Shown here in pieces: positions 28,510-36,773 of a stretch of 64,000 nt of DNA. The stretch is taken from the NCBI GenBank assembly GCA_028279885.1, contig JANQMX010000057.1, forward strand, positions 78,880 through 142,879, written 5' to 3'. The notes below the pieces were generated by a model. The model was not told where the DNA came from. It worked only from the letters and a program-made list of their open reading frames with translations, and did not search any database. Within the stretch, counting starts at the first letter, position 1; every line of letters begins with the position of its first letter. Source of the stretch: Rhodovibrionaceae bacterium. GTDB lineage: Bacteria; Pseudomonadota; Alphaproteobacteria; Kiloniellales; DSM-21159. A program made the translations under genes and the position numbers.

Positions 28510-28830
28510 CGGTGCCTCCGGGCAGACTTCTGCACGCTAAGGGCTCGGCGCCTCTCACCGCAAGGCCGTGCCATACGACGCCGCAGCCACGTGCAAGACG
28601 GCAGCTCTCCTTATCCTATCTCTCGATAGAAGTGAAACACTGTGCAGTCCACGCAAACGATGTCGAAGATAAAAACACAGACCAAAACAAACACAATACT
28701 TGTCAATATAGAACCTCAAAAAACCACATTATTACTATCGCTATTAAATGCAATTACAGGACGAACACTGTAGGTTTCCGACAAATCCGAACCGACACGC
28801 AGGCAACGCTGAACCCGGAGCGCACAAACG
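28510..28830. other. 321-bp AT-rich divergent control region
   Basis: This gap separates the AraC gene (minus) from the YcaC-like hydrolase gene (plus). From about 28630 to 28760 the sequence is markedly AT-rich with many A-tracts (AAAACA, CAAAACAAACA, CTCAAAAAACC), unlike the surrounding GC-rich DNA. No gene is seen. It probably holds both promoters. A CGGAG ribosome-binding sequence lies about 10 bp before the hydrolase start. Confidence 0.6.
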
Positions 28831-29532
28831 ATGAATGCAAAACTCGAACCGCTGACACCCGACAACAGTCAACTGATCATCATCGACCAACAGCCGCAGA
28901 TGGCCTTCGGCGTGCAGTCTATCGACCGCCAGGTCCTAAAGAACAACGTCGTCGCCTTGGCCAAGTCAGCGAAGCTCTTCGATATCCCGACCACGATCAC
29001 CACGGTCGAGACCGACAGCTTCTCCGGCCATACCTATCCCGAGATCCTGGCCGTGTTTCCCGATCACCCTTTGCTAGAGCGCACTTCGATGAACTCGTGG
29101 GACGATCAGAAGGTACGCGATGCTCTGGCCAAGAACGGCCAGAAGAAGGTGGTCGTTTCCGGGCTCTGGACGGAGGTCTGCAACACCATGTTCGCCTTAT
29201 CGGCGATGGCTGAAGGCGGCTACGAAATCTACATGGTCTCCGACTCCTCGGGCGGTACGACACAAGAAGCGCACGACTACTCAATGCAGCGGATGGTCCA
29301 GGCTGGCGTCGTGCCGATGACCTGGCAGCAAGTCCTGCTCGAGTGGCAGCGGGATTGGGCCCGGCGCGACACCTACGATGCCGTCATGGACATCGTGCGC
29401 GAGCACTCCGGTGCCTATGGCATGGGCGTCGACTACGCCTACACACTGGTCCACAAGGCGCCTGAACGGGTACCCCATGGCCCACGCCTCGACCCGGTTG
29501 CCGCCAGTGGAGCGGCCAAAGCCGCCGAGTAA
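28831..29532 (+). CDS. YcaC-like isochorismatase-family hydrolase
   Basis: 233 residues. The cysteine-hydrolase triad can be seen: Asp19 in IIIDQQ, Lys in the KKVVVSG region (about 105-107) and nucleophile Cys117 in WTEVCNT. The cis-peptide region VSGLWTEVC is characteristic. The length and the opening LIIIDQQPQMAFGVQS resemble the YcaC group, which forms octamers with unproven substrates. It starts a plus-strand run with an amidohydrolase, an adaptor and an MFS protein. Confidence 0.88.
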   Translation: MNAKLEPLTPDNSQLIIIDQQPQMAFGVQSIDRQVLKNNVVALAKSAKLFDIPTTITTVETDSFSGHTYPEILAVFPDHPLLERTSMNSWDDQKVRDALAKNGQKKVVVSGLWTEVCNTMFALSAMAEGGYEIYMVSDSSGGTTQEAHDYSMQRMVQAGVVPMTWQQVLLEWQRDWARRDTYDAVMDIVREHSGAYGMGVDYAYTLVHKAPERVPHGPRLDPVAASGAAKAAE

Positions 29533-29611
29533 GACGCCAGCTGCCAAGCCCGCCCCTTCCACCATCGGGTCGGGCTTGCTGAGTTATAGCCCCTTCATCG
29601 GAGACTGACGG

Positions 29612-31570
29612 ATGACCATACGCCGACGCGCGGTCGTAGGCGCGCTGGCGGCCACCTCCGCACTTGCCGGACTGCGGCCGCGTTTCGCCTGGAGCCAAAA
29701 CATGACCGACGCCCCTGACACGATCCTCAGAAACGGACGCATCACGACCCTCGACCCGGCCAAGCCCGAGGTGACCGCCATTGCCGTGAAAGAGGGGCTG
29801 GTGGCCGCCACCGGTGACGATGCCGAGATCATGCCGCTGGCCGACAATACGACCGAGGTGATCGACCTCGGCGGACGCCGCGTCATCCCAGGGCTCAACG
29901 ACAGCCACACCCACCTCATCCGCGGCGGCCTCAACTACAACATGGAGCTGCGCTGGGAGAACGTCCCCTCTGTCGCTGACGCGCTTCGCATGCTGAAGGA
30001 GCAAGCGGACCGTACCCCGGCGCCGCAGTGGGTCCGGGTGGTTGGCGGCTGGTCCGAGTTTCAGTTCGCCGAGCGGCGCATGCCGACGTTGGAGGAGATC
30101 AACGCGGCCGCGCCTGACACGCCGGTCTTCATCCTCCACCTCTACGGCCGCGCTCTGCTCAATCGCGCCGCTCTCGATGCGCTCGGGATGACCAAAGAGA
30201 CACCCAACCCGCCGGGCGGCACCATCGAGCGGGATGCCGCCGGCACCCCCACGGGGCTGCTGCTCGCCACCCCCTCCGCCTTCATTCTCTATTCGACCCT
30301 GGCGCGCGGCCCCAAGCTGCCGGTCGAGGATCAGATCAACTCGACGCGTCACTACATGCGGGAGATGAACCGGCTCGGCATCACCTCGGTGATCGATGCC
30401 GGCGGCGGCGGACAGAACTTCCCGGAGGACTACGACGTCATTCAGCGGCTGCACGACGACGGCCAGTTGACCTTGCGCATTGCCTACAACCTCTTTGCCC
30501 AGAACCCCGGCGGCGAGCTCTCCGACTACGAGCGCTGGGTCGGCATGACGGAACCGGGCGCTGGCTCTGACATGCTGCGCATGAACGGCGCCGGCGAGAA
30601 CCTCACCTGGTCGGCCGCCGACTTCGAGAACTTCCTGGAGCCGCGGCCGGACCTGGCGCCGACCATGGAGGAAGAGCTGGAGCCCATCGTCGCGCTCTTG
30701 GCGTCGAACAAATGGCCCTTCCGCATCCACGCCACCTACGACGAAACCATCGATCGGTTCCTGACGGTCTTCGAGCGGGTCAACGGCCGCCAACCCTTCG
30801 AGACCCGGTTCATCATCGACCATGCGGAAACCATCAGCCCGCGCAACATCGAGCGCATCAAGGCGCTGGGTGGCGGCATCGCGATCCAGCATCGCATGGC
30901 CTTCCAGGGCGAGTACTTCGTCGAGCGCTACGGCGCCGAGGCGGCCCAAGCCACGCCCCCGGTCGGCCGCATGCTCGAGATGGACGTTCCCGTCGGCGCG
31001 GGAACGGACGCCACCCGCGTCGCCTCCTACGACCCCTGGGTTGGACTCTACTGGATGACGACGGGCAAGACCTTGGGCGGCCTGCCGCTCTATCACGAAG
31101 ACAACGTGCTGGAGCGCGAGACGGCGCTTAAGCTCTGGACCCAGGGCTCGGCCTGGTTCTCCGGCGAAGCCGAGGTCAAGGGAACCCTGGCACCGGGCAT
31201 GTACGCCGACCTTGCCGCCTTGTCCGCCGACTACATGTCGGTGCCGCCAGAGGAGATCCGTCGCATCAACGCGGTCCTGACGATGGTGGGAGGCAAGGTT
31301 GTCTACGGCGAGCAGGACTTCGCCGACCTTTCTCCGCCGCTGCCGCCGGCCTCGCCGGGTTGGAGCCCGGTCGACGTCGCACCGAGCCCGGGAATGCGGG
31401 CAGAGGCCACAGGAGGAGCACCTGCGTTCGCAAGAGCCTGTCATGACGGCTGCAGCAATCACTGCACGCTGCATGGCCACGATCACCAGATCGCTTGGAG
31501 CAAGCCCATCCCTGTGGCCGATAAGAACAGCTTTTGGGGCGCGCTCGGCTGCTCCTGCTTTGCTGTGTAG
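29612..31570 (+). CDS. YtcJ-like amidohydrolase with Tat-type signal and Cys/His-rich tail
   Basis: 652 residues with a GGAGACTG ribosome-binding site. The N-terminus has consecutive Arg (TIRRRAVVGALAATSALAG), fitting a Tat signal. The metal motif GLNDSHTHL is near 98-106 and later metal ligands appear in RIHATYDE and IIDHAET, with the catalytic Asp in GAGTDA. This is the amidohydrolase_3/YtcJ family. Beyond about residue 570 it carries a Pro-rich linker and a terminal block with Cys610, 614 and 618, His621, 623 and 625, and a C-terminal FWGALGCSC motif (Cys647, 649). This tail would be expected to bind a metal or form disulfides. Substrate unknown. Confidence 0.88.
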   Translation: MTIRRRAVVGALAATSALAGLRPRFAWSQNMTDAPDTILRNGRITTLDPAKPEVTAIAVKEGLVAATGDDAEIMPLADNTTEVIDLGGRRVIPGLNDSHTHLIRGGLNYNMELRWENVPSVADALRMLKEQADRTPAPQWVRVVGGWSEFQFAERRMPTLEEINAAAPDTPVFILHLYGRALLNRAALDALGMTKETPNPPGGTIERDAAGTPTGLLLATPSAFILYSTLARGPKLPVEDQINSTRHYMREMNRLGITSVIDAGGGGQNFPEDYDVIQRLHDDGQLTLRIAYNLFAQNPGGELSDYERWVGMTEPGAGSDMLRMNGAGENLTWSAADFENFLEPRPDLAPTMEEELEPIVALLASNKWPFRIHATYDETIDRFLTVFERVNGRQPFETRFIIDHAETISPRNIERIKALGGGIAIQHRMAFQGEYFVERYGAEAAQATPPVGRMLEMDVPVGAGTDATRVASYDPWVGLYWMTTGKTLGGLPLYHEDNVLERETALKLWTQGSAWFSGEAEVKGTLAPGMYADLAALSADYMSVPPEEIRRINAVLTMVGGKVVYGEQDFADLSPPLPPASPGWSPVDVAPSPGMRAEATGGAPAFARACHDGCSNHCTLHGHDHQIAWSKPIPVADKNSFWGALGCSCFAV

Positions 31571-31578
31571 GCCGAACC

Positions 31579-32421
31579 ATGCTTGCGAAAAGCCCCGCGG
31601 TTCTGATTGCCCTTATGCTCGGCGTTGCGCCGCCGCTTGGCGAGACCCTTGAGTTCGAGGGCCGCGTCGAGGCCGCGCACAATGCCGCGCTCTACAGCCA
31701 CCTGAACGGCATCATCACCGAGATCGCCTTCGAGGGCGGCGAGGCGGTGCAAGCTGGCGATCCGTTGATCACCATCGATCCGGCGGAGTTCGAGCTCGCG
31801 GTTGCCGAGGCCAAGGCCGCTTTGGAGCGGGCGCGCGCCAATCAGACCTTGGCGCGACAGCAGGCCACGCGAGTGCGCGACCTCTCCGGCCGCGGCGTCG
31901 CGACAGAGGCGCGGCAAGACGTAGCAGAAGCCGAGCTCGCCGTCGCGCGTGCCGAAACCTTGATGGCGGAAACGGCGCTGGAACGCGCAGAGCTCGACCT
32001 TCGGCGCACCGTCATACCCGCACCCATCGCCGGCTTTGTCAGCCGGCCTATGGCTTTGGTGGGCACTTTCGTCGAGGCCGAGGCAGGGCCTCCGCTGGGT
32101 CTCATCGTTCAGTTGAACCCGGCCCTCGTCGCCTACCAGGTCCCCTACGCCGTCCGACTGGAAACCATGGAGAAGAGTGGCGCGAAAACACTCGACGAGC
32201 TTTTCCAGCACATCACCCTTGAGCTGGTTCTGCCCAACGGACAGGCCTACCCCTCGACCGCACGGCCGCGCTTCACCGACGCGACGGTCGACCCGGAAAC
32301 GGGCGACCTGACGCTCTGGGCGCACTTCGACAATCCGAACTGGATTCTGCGGCCGGGCATGCGGCTGACGGTGCTCTCGAACATCCCGGTGCGAGAGGGC
32401 TCCGGCCCGTCGGTCCAGTAG
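31579..32421 (+). CDS. HlyD/RND-type periplasmic adaptor (membrane fusion protein)
   Basis: 280 residues from Met-Leu-Ala-Lys; an earlier in-frame ATG would overlap the amidohydrolase. A signal-like hydrophobic N-terminus precedes the biotinyl-lipoyl-like half-motif NGIITEIAFEGGEAVQAGDPLITIDP (about 42-67). A helical hairpin rich in Ala/Glu/Arg (70-145) and the second lipoyl half ERAELDLRRTVIPAPIAGFV (about 137-155) follow, and the C-terminus is a beta domain. It is shorter than most RND adaptors. No RND pump is beside it: the next gene is an MFS protein, so it may couple to that or act in trans. Confidence 0.85.
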   Translation: MLAKSPAVLIALMLGVAPPLGETLEFEGRVEAAHNAALYSHLNGIITEIAFEGGEAVQAGDPLITIDPAEFELAVAEAKAALERARANQTLARQQATRVRDLSGRGVATEARQDVAEAELAVARAETLMAETALERAELDLRRTVIPAPIAGFVSRPMALVGTFVEAEAGPPLGLIVQLNPALVAYQVPYAVRLETMEKSGAKTLDELFQHITLELVLPNGQAYPSTARPRFTDATVDPETGDLTLWAHFDNPNWILRPGMRLTVLSNIPVREGSGPSVQ

Positions 32422-32423
32422 AC

Positions 32424-34055
32424 GTGTCGACCACCGCGGAAGACAAAGGCGCCGCTCAGTCAGGCCCTACAGTGTCCTCACCGCTGGCGCCTTTCGGGTA
32501 TCGGGCCTTCGCTATCCTTTGGGTCGCGACCGTCGTTTCCAACGTCGGCACCTGGATGAACGACGTGGGTGCCGCCTGGCTGATGACGGAGCTGGCACCC
32601 AGCCCGGCTCTCGTGGCTCTCGTTCAAACGGCCACGACGCTTCCCGTTTTTCTCCTGGCCCTGCCCGCCGGAGCGATTGCCGATATCGTCGACCGCCGAA
32701 AGTTGCTGTTGCTCGTCAATCTTCTGATGGCCGTGACCGCCAGTCTCATGACCATCCTGGTCTGGTCCGGGGCCATGACGGTCGAGCTTCTGCTGCTCTT
32801 CACCTTCCTGCTCGGTGCCGGCGCGGCCTTCATCGCACCGGCCTGGCAAGCCATCGTGCCGGGTCTGGTTCCGCGCGAGGCGCTACCGGCGGCCATCTCG
32901 CTCAACAGCGTCGGAATCAACGTCAGCCGGGCCATCGGCCCGGCCCTGGCGGGCGCGCTGATCGTCTCGGTCGGCCTCTACGCACCTTTCCTGGTGAACG
33001 CGCTGAGCTTCATCGGCATCGTCCTCGCCCTTTGGTTCTGGCGCAATGCAGACAGCAAAACCGGAACGCTGCCGGCCGAGAAGCTGCTGCCGGCCATGCT
33101 GGCCGGCCTGCGCTACGCCAGCCACAGCCCGCCGCTTAAGCACACCATTCTGCGCGCCATCACCTTCTTCGTCTTTGCCTCCGCCTATTGGGCGATGCTG
33201 CCGCTGATCGCCCGGGATGTGCTCGGTGGTGGCTCGGGGCTCTATGGGCTGTTGCTCGGTTGCGTCGGCGTGGGTGCGGTCAGCGGTGCCGTTGCCTTGC
33301 CGAAGCTGCGGCGGCATCTGGAGATCAACCGCTTGGTTCTGCTCGGCTCTCTCGGCACGGCGGCAGCCATCGCCATCATGGCGTCAATCCCTCACCCCGT
33401 CGCCGCGGCGGCGGCGGCGCTCGTGGCAGGCAGCGGCTGGATTGCCGTGCTGTCGAGCTTCAACGTCTCGGCGCAGACGGCGCTCCCCAACTGGGTGCGC
33501 GCCCGGGGCCTGTCGCTCTTTCTGACCGCGTTCTTCGGGGCTATGTCCGGTGGCGCCCTGCTATGGGGCCTGCTTGCCGAAGAGCTCGGCGTCGCAACGA
33601 CGCTGCTGGTCGCGGCCGCAGCGATGGCGGTTGTCGCACCGCTCGCCCTCCGGATTCGGCTGACGGCTGGTGACGGCAGCCAGCATGCGGCGAGCCTGCA
33701 CTGGCCGGCCGCGCCCATCGTGCCTGAGGACGTATCGCAGACAGGCCCGGTCATGGTGACCGTGGACTACCGCGTCGACCCGGCAAAGCGCGCCGTCTTC
33801 GACCAGCTGATGCAGCGGTTGCGTGAAAGCCGCCTACGCGACGGCGCCTACAGCTGGCAGCTCTACCAGCCTCTGGAGGAGGAGGGCCTGCTGCGCGAAG
33901 CCTTCATGCTCGGCTCCTGGCAGGACCATCTGCATCAGCACGAGCGGGTCACGGAAGCCGAGCGCAGCCTCCAAGCGGAGATCAGGCAGCAGCTCTTGCC
34001 CGGTGGCGACCCGGTGGTGCGGCACCATCTGCCGGCTCGGTTGACGGACAGCTGA
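32424..34055 (+). CDS. MFS transporter fused to an antibiotic-biosynthesis-monooxygenase-like domain
   Basis: 543 residues from a GTG 2 bp after the adaptor stop. Residues 20-410 hold about 12 membrane helices in the EntS/MFS_3 style (TWMNDVGAAWLMTEL, DIVDRRKLLLLVN, NVSRAIGPALAGALI). The last 110 residues are soluble and contain the ABM-like pattern VTVDYRVDPAKRAVFDQLMQRLRESRLRDGAYSWQLYQ...EAFMLGSWQDHLHQHERV. This fused form is known in other Proteobacteria without an assigned function. It likely exports a product or toxic compound related to the hydrolases upstream. Confidence 0.88.
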   Translation: MSTTAEDKGAAQSGPTVSSPLAPFGYRAFAILWVATVVSNVGTWMNDVGAAWLMTELAPSPALVALVQTATTLPVFLLALPAGAIADIVDRRKLLLLVNLLMAVTASLMTILVWSGAMTVELLLLFTFLLGAGAAFIAPAWQAIVPGLVPREALPAAISLNSVGINVSRAIGPALAGALIVSVGLYAPFLVNALSFIGIVLALWFWRNADSKTGTLPAEKLLPAMLAGLRYASHSPPLKHTILRAITFFVFASAYWAMLPLIARDVLGGGSGLYGLLLGCVGVGAVSGAVALPKLRRHLEINRLVLLGSLGTAAAIAIMASIPHPVAAAAAALVAGSGWIAVLSSFNVSAQTALPNWVRARGLSLFLTAFFGAMSGGALLWGLLAEELGVATTLLVAAAAMAVVAPLALRIRLTAGDGSQHAASLHWPAAPIVPEDVSQTGPVMVTVDYRVDPAKRAVFDQLMQRLRESRLRDGAYSWQLYQPLEEEGLLREAFMLGSWQDHLHQHERVTEAERSLQAEIRQQLLPGGDPVVRHHLPARLTDS

Positions 34056-34066
34056 TACGTCTGGCC

Positions 34067-34080
34067 GAGCCTTCGGGCTC
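34067..34080 (+). terminator. UUCG-tetraloop hairpin after the MFS gene
   Basis: GAGCC-TTCG-GGCTC is a short, very stable hairpin 11 bp after the MFS stop codon. There is no T-run, so it is more likely an RNA 3'-end stabiliser or a weak terminator than a full intrinsic terminator. Confidence 0.4.
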
Positions 34081-34254
34081 TGTGACCCCCCTGTGATGGA
34101 AACTCCTGTGGCAGAGCTATGAGAAGCGCAATGTCACTTCGGAGTAACTGGCAATCGCAGCAAATAATCCTCACAACTAGGCCAACTCCTGGGCTGGGAT
34201 GAGATTTGCAGGACCCCTGTCTTGACTGAAGCATCCGAACCCAACGGAGGTCCG

Positions 34255-34761
34255 ATGATGAAGTTTCTGAATTGCACCTTGGCCGCCGCCCTCGGCCTAT
34301 TCCTAGTCCTTGGGCACAACCAGACGGCCGAGGCAGCAAGCGTTACGCTTGGCGGCCCCGCCGATTTGGACTTTACGATTGACGCCGGCGAAACCGACGA
34401 CATCACCCTCACTTTAGGAATGGATTTCGACTTAGCACTGACCGCTTCCAGCTTGGTGGGAGACCCCTTCGATAGCGCCACCTTGTCGGTTTTCGACGAG
34501 GGCTCATCGACGGAAGTCTTCTCGCTGCCTCTGCTGGTGGGCGCTTCGCTGACCGGCCCGCTGGGAACGCTGGCCGCCGGTGAATACACCTTCAGCTTCT
34601 TCGATCCGGAGGAGATCGTCAGCGGCATGCTGTCGTTGGCGCTCGACCCGAGCGGCACGACACCGCAGCCGGTACCGCTACCGCCTGCCGCATTGCTGTT
34701 CCTGTCGGCCATCGGCCTCGTGGCAGCAGCGCGCCGCTTTAACCGCGTGAAAGCAAGCTGA
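34255..34761 (+). CDS. Small exported protein with VPLPA-type C-terminal sorting signal
   Basis: 168 residues from the Met-Met-Lys start, which has a GGAGGT ribosome-binding site. The signal peptide ends near AEAAS (residues 25-28). The mature part is Asp/Thr/Ser-rich and low in basic residues (LDFTIDAGETDDITLTLGMDF). The C-terminus has the tripartite sorting pattern PVPLPPAALLFLSAIGLVAAARRFNR: a VPLP motif, a hydrophobic helix and a basic tail. In PEP-CTERM-like systems such proteins are processed by an exosortase and linked to exopolysaccharide. No exosortase gene lies in this window. It is a monocistronic gene closed by a strong terminator. Confidence 0.8.
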   Translation: MMKFLNCTLAAALGLFLVLGHNQTAEAASVTLGGPADLDFTIDAGETDDITLTLGMDFDLALTASSLVGDPFDSATLSVFDEGSSTEVFSLPLLVGASLTGPLGTLAAGEYTFSFFDPEEIVSGMLSLALDPSGTTPQPVPLPPAALLFLSAIGLVAAARRFNRVKAS

Positions 34762-34792
34762 CCACTTACACCTTTTTGTCTCGAGAGCTTAG

Positions 34793-34829
34793 CGGCCCGG
34801 AGCCTTCCCGCTCCGGGCCGGTTCTTTTT
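34793..34829 (+). terminator. Strong intrinsic terminator after the VPLPA protein gene
   Basis: CGGCCCGGAGC and GCTCCGGGCCG form an 11-bp GC-rich stem with a 6-nt loop CTTCCC, followed by GTTCTTTTT. It is a textbook Rho-independent terminator 30 bp after the stop. Confidence 0.93.
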
Positions 34830-34914
34830 CGCACCCTGGCTGCACCACCATCTGGACCTCTGGGCGCTTCGCACCGCAAACTCACCCGATGCAACGGCCA
34901 CACGGGCAGACGCG

Positions 34915-35619
34915 ATGCCATCGGACCCTTTTCGCCTCGGCGTCTTGATGCTGGAGACGCGCTTCCCGCGCTTTCCGGGTGAAGTCGGACATCCCGAGAC
35001 CTTCTCCTTCCCCGTCGACTACGAGCGGGTGCCGGGTGCCGTGGTCGACCGCGTGGTGAGCGGTGAGGCCCTACCTGCTGAGCTGCAGCAGGTCTTCTGC
35101 GCTGCGGCGAGAGATCTCGCGGCACGAGGCGCCACGCTGATCACAACGTCATGCGGCTTTCTCTCTCCGATACAGGAAGAGCTGGCTGCGGCCAGCGGGC
35201 GGCCAGTGATCGCCTCCTCCATCCTGCTGCTGCCCTTGCTCCGCAGCCTCTATGGTCCGGATGTAGCCTTGGCTGTCCTCACCTTCGACGACCGAAAGCT
35301 CGGAGCCGTTCATCTTCCTCCAGCCGCAGGCCCGGTGACAATCGGCGGCCTGCCGCGCGAGGGGGCGCTCTACACCGCTATCGCCGAAGACCAAGAGCAG
35401 CTCGATCAGGACGCCGCCTTGGTCGACTGTCTGGCCGCGGCTCAAACGCTTTGCTGCAAGGCGCCCCGCCCCGCGGCGCTGCTGCTGGAGTGCACCAATC
35501 TATCGCCCTACAAGGCGACTCTGCGAGAGGCGCTTGGCCTTCCCATCTACGATCTGGTCGACGCGGTGCTGTGGCAAGCAAAGGCCGCCGGTTGGTCGGA
35601 GCGCTCGAAACCGATCTAA
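34915..35619 (+). CDS. Aspartate/glutamate racemase-superfamily protein
   Basis: 234 residues. The two catalytic-type cysteines of the superfamily are visible in TTSCGFLSP (Cys near 80) and LLECTNLSPY (Cys near 192). The middle RPVIASSILLLPLLRSLYG is typical of the Asp/Glu/hydantoin racemase fold. Members act as racemases, maleate isomerases or arylmalonate decarboxylases, so the exact reaction is open. It lies directly before a TRAP transporter on the same strand and likely acts on the imported acid. The start choice follows the onset of homology; no strong ribosome-binding site is seen. Confidence 0.82.
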   Translation: MPSDPFRLGVLMLETRFPRFPGEVGHPETFSFPVDYERVPGAVVDRVVSGEALPAELQQVFCAAARDLAARGATLITTSCGFLSPIQEELAAASGRPVIASSILLLPLLRSLYGPDVALAVLTFDDRKLGAVHLPPAAGPVTIGGLPREGALYTAIAEDQEQLDQDAALVDCLAAAQTLCCKAPRPAALLLECTNLSPYKATLREALGLPIYDLVDAVLWQAKAAGWSERSKPI

Positions 35620-35647
35620 GCACCGCCGTCTTCCTATTGCGCAGGCG

Positions 35648-35665
35648 ATGTTTCACGTTAAACAT
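35648..35665. promoter_or_regulatory. ParB-site-like 18-bp inverted repeat
   Basis: ATGTTTCACGTTAAACAT differs at one central base from ATGTTTCACGTGAAACAT, the form of the ParB-binding parS site seen in many bacteria. It sits between the racemase gene and dctP, 65 bp before dctP. It may be a genuine or secondary parS, or an unrelated operator for the TRAP genes. Confidence 0.45.
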
Positions 35666-35729
35666 TTTGCGTCGAAGAGTTTGAGACCAAAAAACCATAG
35701 AAAACATCGGAAAAAACGGAGGCTTCACA

Positions 35730-36704
35730 ATGAAGGGAATTCTCTCGACGGCTGCGGCCTTGGCACTCATGACCGCTCTGGCTCCTGCCCAAGCGGCAGA
35801 GAAGTGGGACATGCCGCTGGCTTACTCCGCCACCAACTACCACTCGGAGAACGCTGCCCTCTTCGCGAAGGCGGTCACCGAAGCAACGGGCGGCGAGCTT
35901 GAGATCGTCACCCATCCCTCGGGCTCGCTCTACAAAGGCGGTGAGATCTACCGCGCCGTGCGCACCGGCCAGGCGCCGATCGGTGAGCGCCTGATGTCGG
36001 CGCTGGGTAACGAACATCCGATCTTCGAGATCGATGCCTTGCCCTTCCTGGCCAGCAGCTTCGAGGCGGCGCACGATCTCTACCTGGCATCCCGCCCGGC
36101 CGTCGAGAAGATCCTCGATGAGCAGGGCCTGGTCTTCCTCTACGCCGTGCCTTGGCCGCCGCAAGGCCTCTATCACGAATCGCCAGTCAACAGCGTCAGT
36201 GACATGGAAGGGGCGAAGTTCCGCGCCTACAATGCGGCCACTGCCCGCCTCGCCGAGCTGATGGGCGCCGTGCCGACCAAGATCGAGGCGGCCGAAATCA
36301 GCCAGGCCTTCGCCACCGGCGTCGCCACCTCCATGATCTCCTCCGGCTCCACCGGCTACGATCGCAAGATCTGGGAGCACGTCGGCTACTGGTACGACGT
36401 CAACGGCTGGCTGCCGAAGAACATGGTGATCGCCAACAAGGACGCCTGGGACAGCCTGGATGACGAAACCCGCGCCGTCATCCGCGGTGCCGCCGCCATG
36501 GCCGAGCAGGCCGGCTGGGCCAAGGCGGAAGAGCTGAGCACCTGGTACGCCGAGCAATTGGCCGCCAACGGCATGACTGTCGAAGGCCCCTCGGATCAGC
36601 TCAAGGCGGACTTCGAGAAGATCGGTGAGATCATGACCAAGGAATGGCTGGAGCGCGCCGGCGACACCGGCCAGTCTGTGGTCGACGCTTACCGGAATAA
36701 GTAG
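35730..36704 (+). CDS. dctP: TRAP transporter solute-binding protein (DctP), second system
   Basis: 324 residues with an ACGGAGG ribosome-binding site and a signal peptide cleaved near AQAAE (residues 20-23). DctP features include the conserved Arg in MEGAKFRAYNAATARLAELMGAVPTKIEAAEISQAFATGVATSMISSGSTGYDRK, and PLAYSATNYHSENAALFAKAV at the mature start. Arg in KFRAY is the usual carboxylate-binding residue. It binds an organic acid, or a related anion, for the DctQM pair that follows. Confidence 0.94.
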   Translation: MKGILSTAAALALMTALAPAQAAEKWDMPLAYSATNYHSENAALFAKAVTEATGGELEIVTHPSGSLYKGGEIYRAVRTGQAPIGERLMSALGNEHPIFEIDALPFLASSFEAAHDLYLASRPAVEKILDEQGLVFLYAVPWPPQGLYHESPVNSVSDMEGAKFRAYNAATARLAELMGAVPTKIEAAEISQAFATGVATSMISSGSTGYDRKIWEHVGYWYDVNGWLPKNMVIANKDAWDSLDDETRAVIRGAAAMAEQAGWAKAEELSTWYAEQLAANGMTVEGPSDQLKADFEKIGEIMTKEWLERAGDTGQSVVDAYRNK

Positions 36705-36773
36705 CAGTCGCGCTGCCTCCGGGTGCGGACCGCGCCCGGAGGCTGTGCCGCTTCCGCCGGACGACCCGACCCC

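Noticed and set aside
28512..29213. 233-codon plus-strand frame overlapping the YcaC-like gene
   Set aside because: It is out of frame with the real hydrolase, and its start lies in the AT-rich control region. Its residues are dominated by Thr, Arg and His as expected of a shadow frame.
32591..32610. TGGCAC strings elsewhere (for example 4495, 32591, 62893) as further sigma-54 promoters
   Set aside because: None has TTGC at the required spacing; only the site upstream of livK does.
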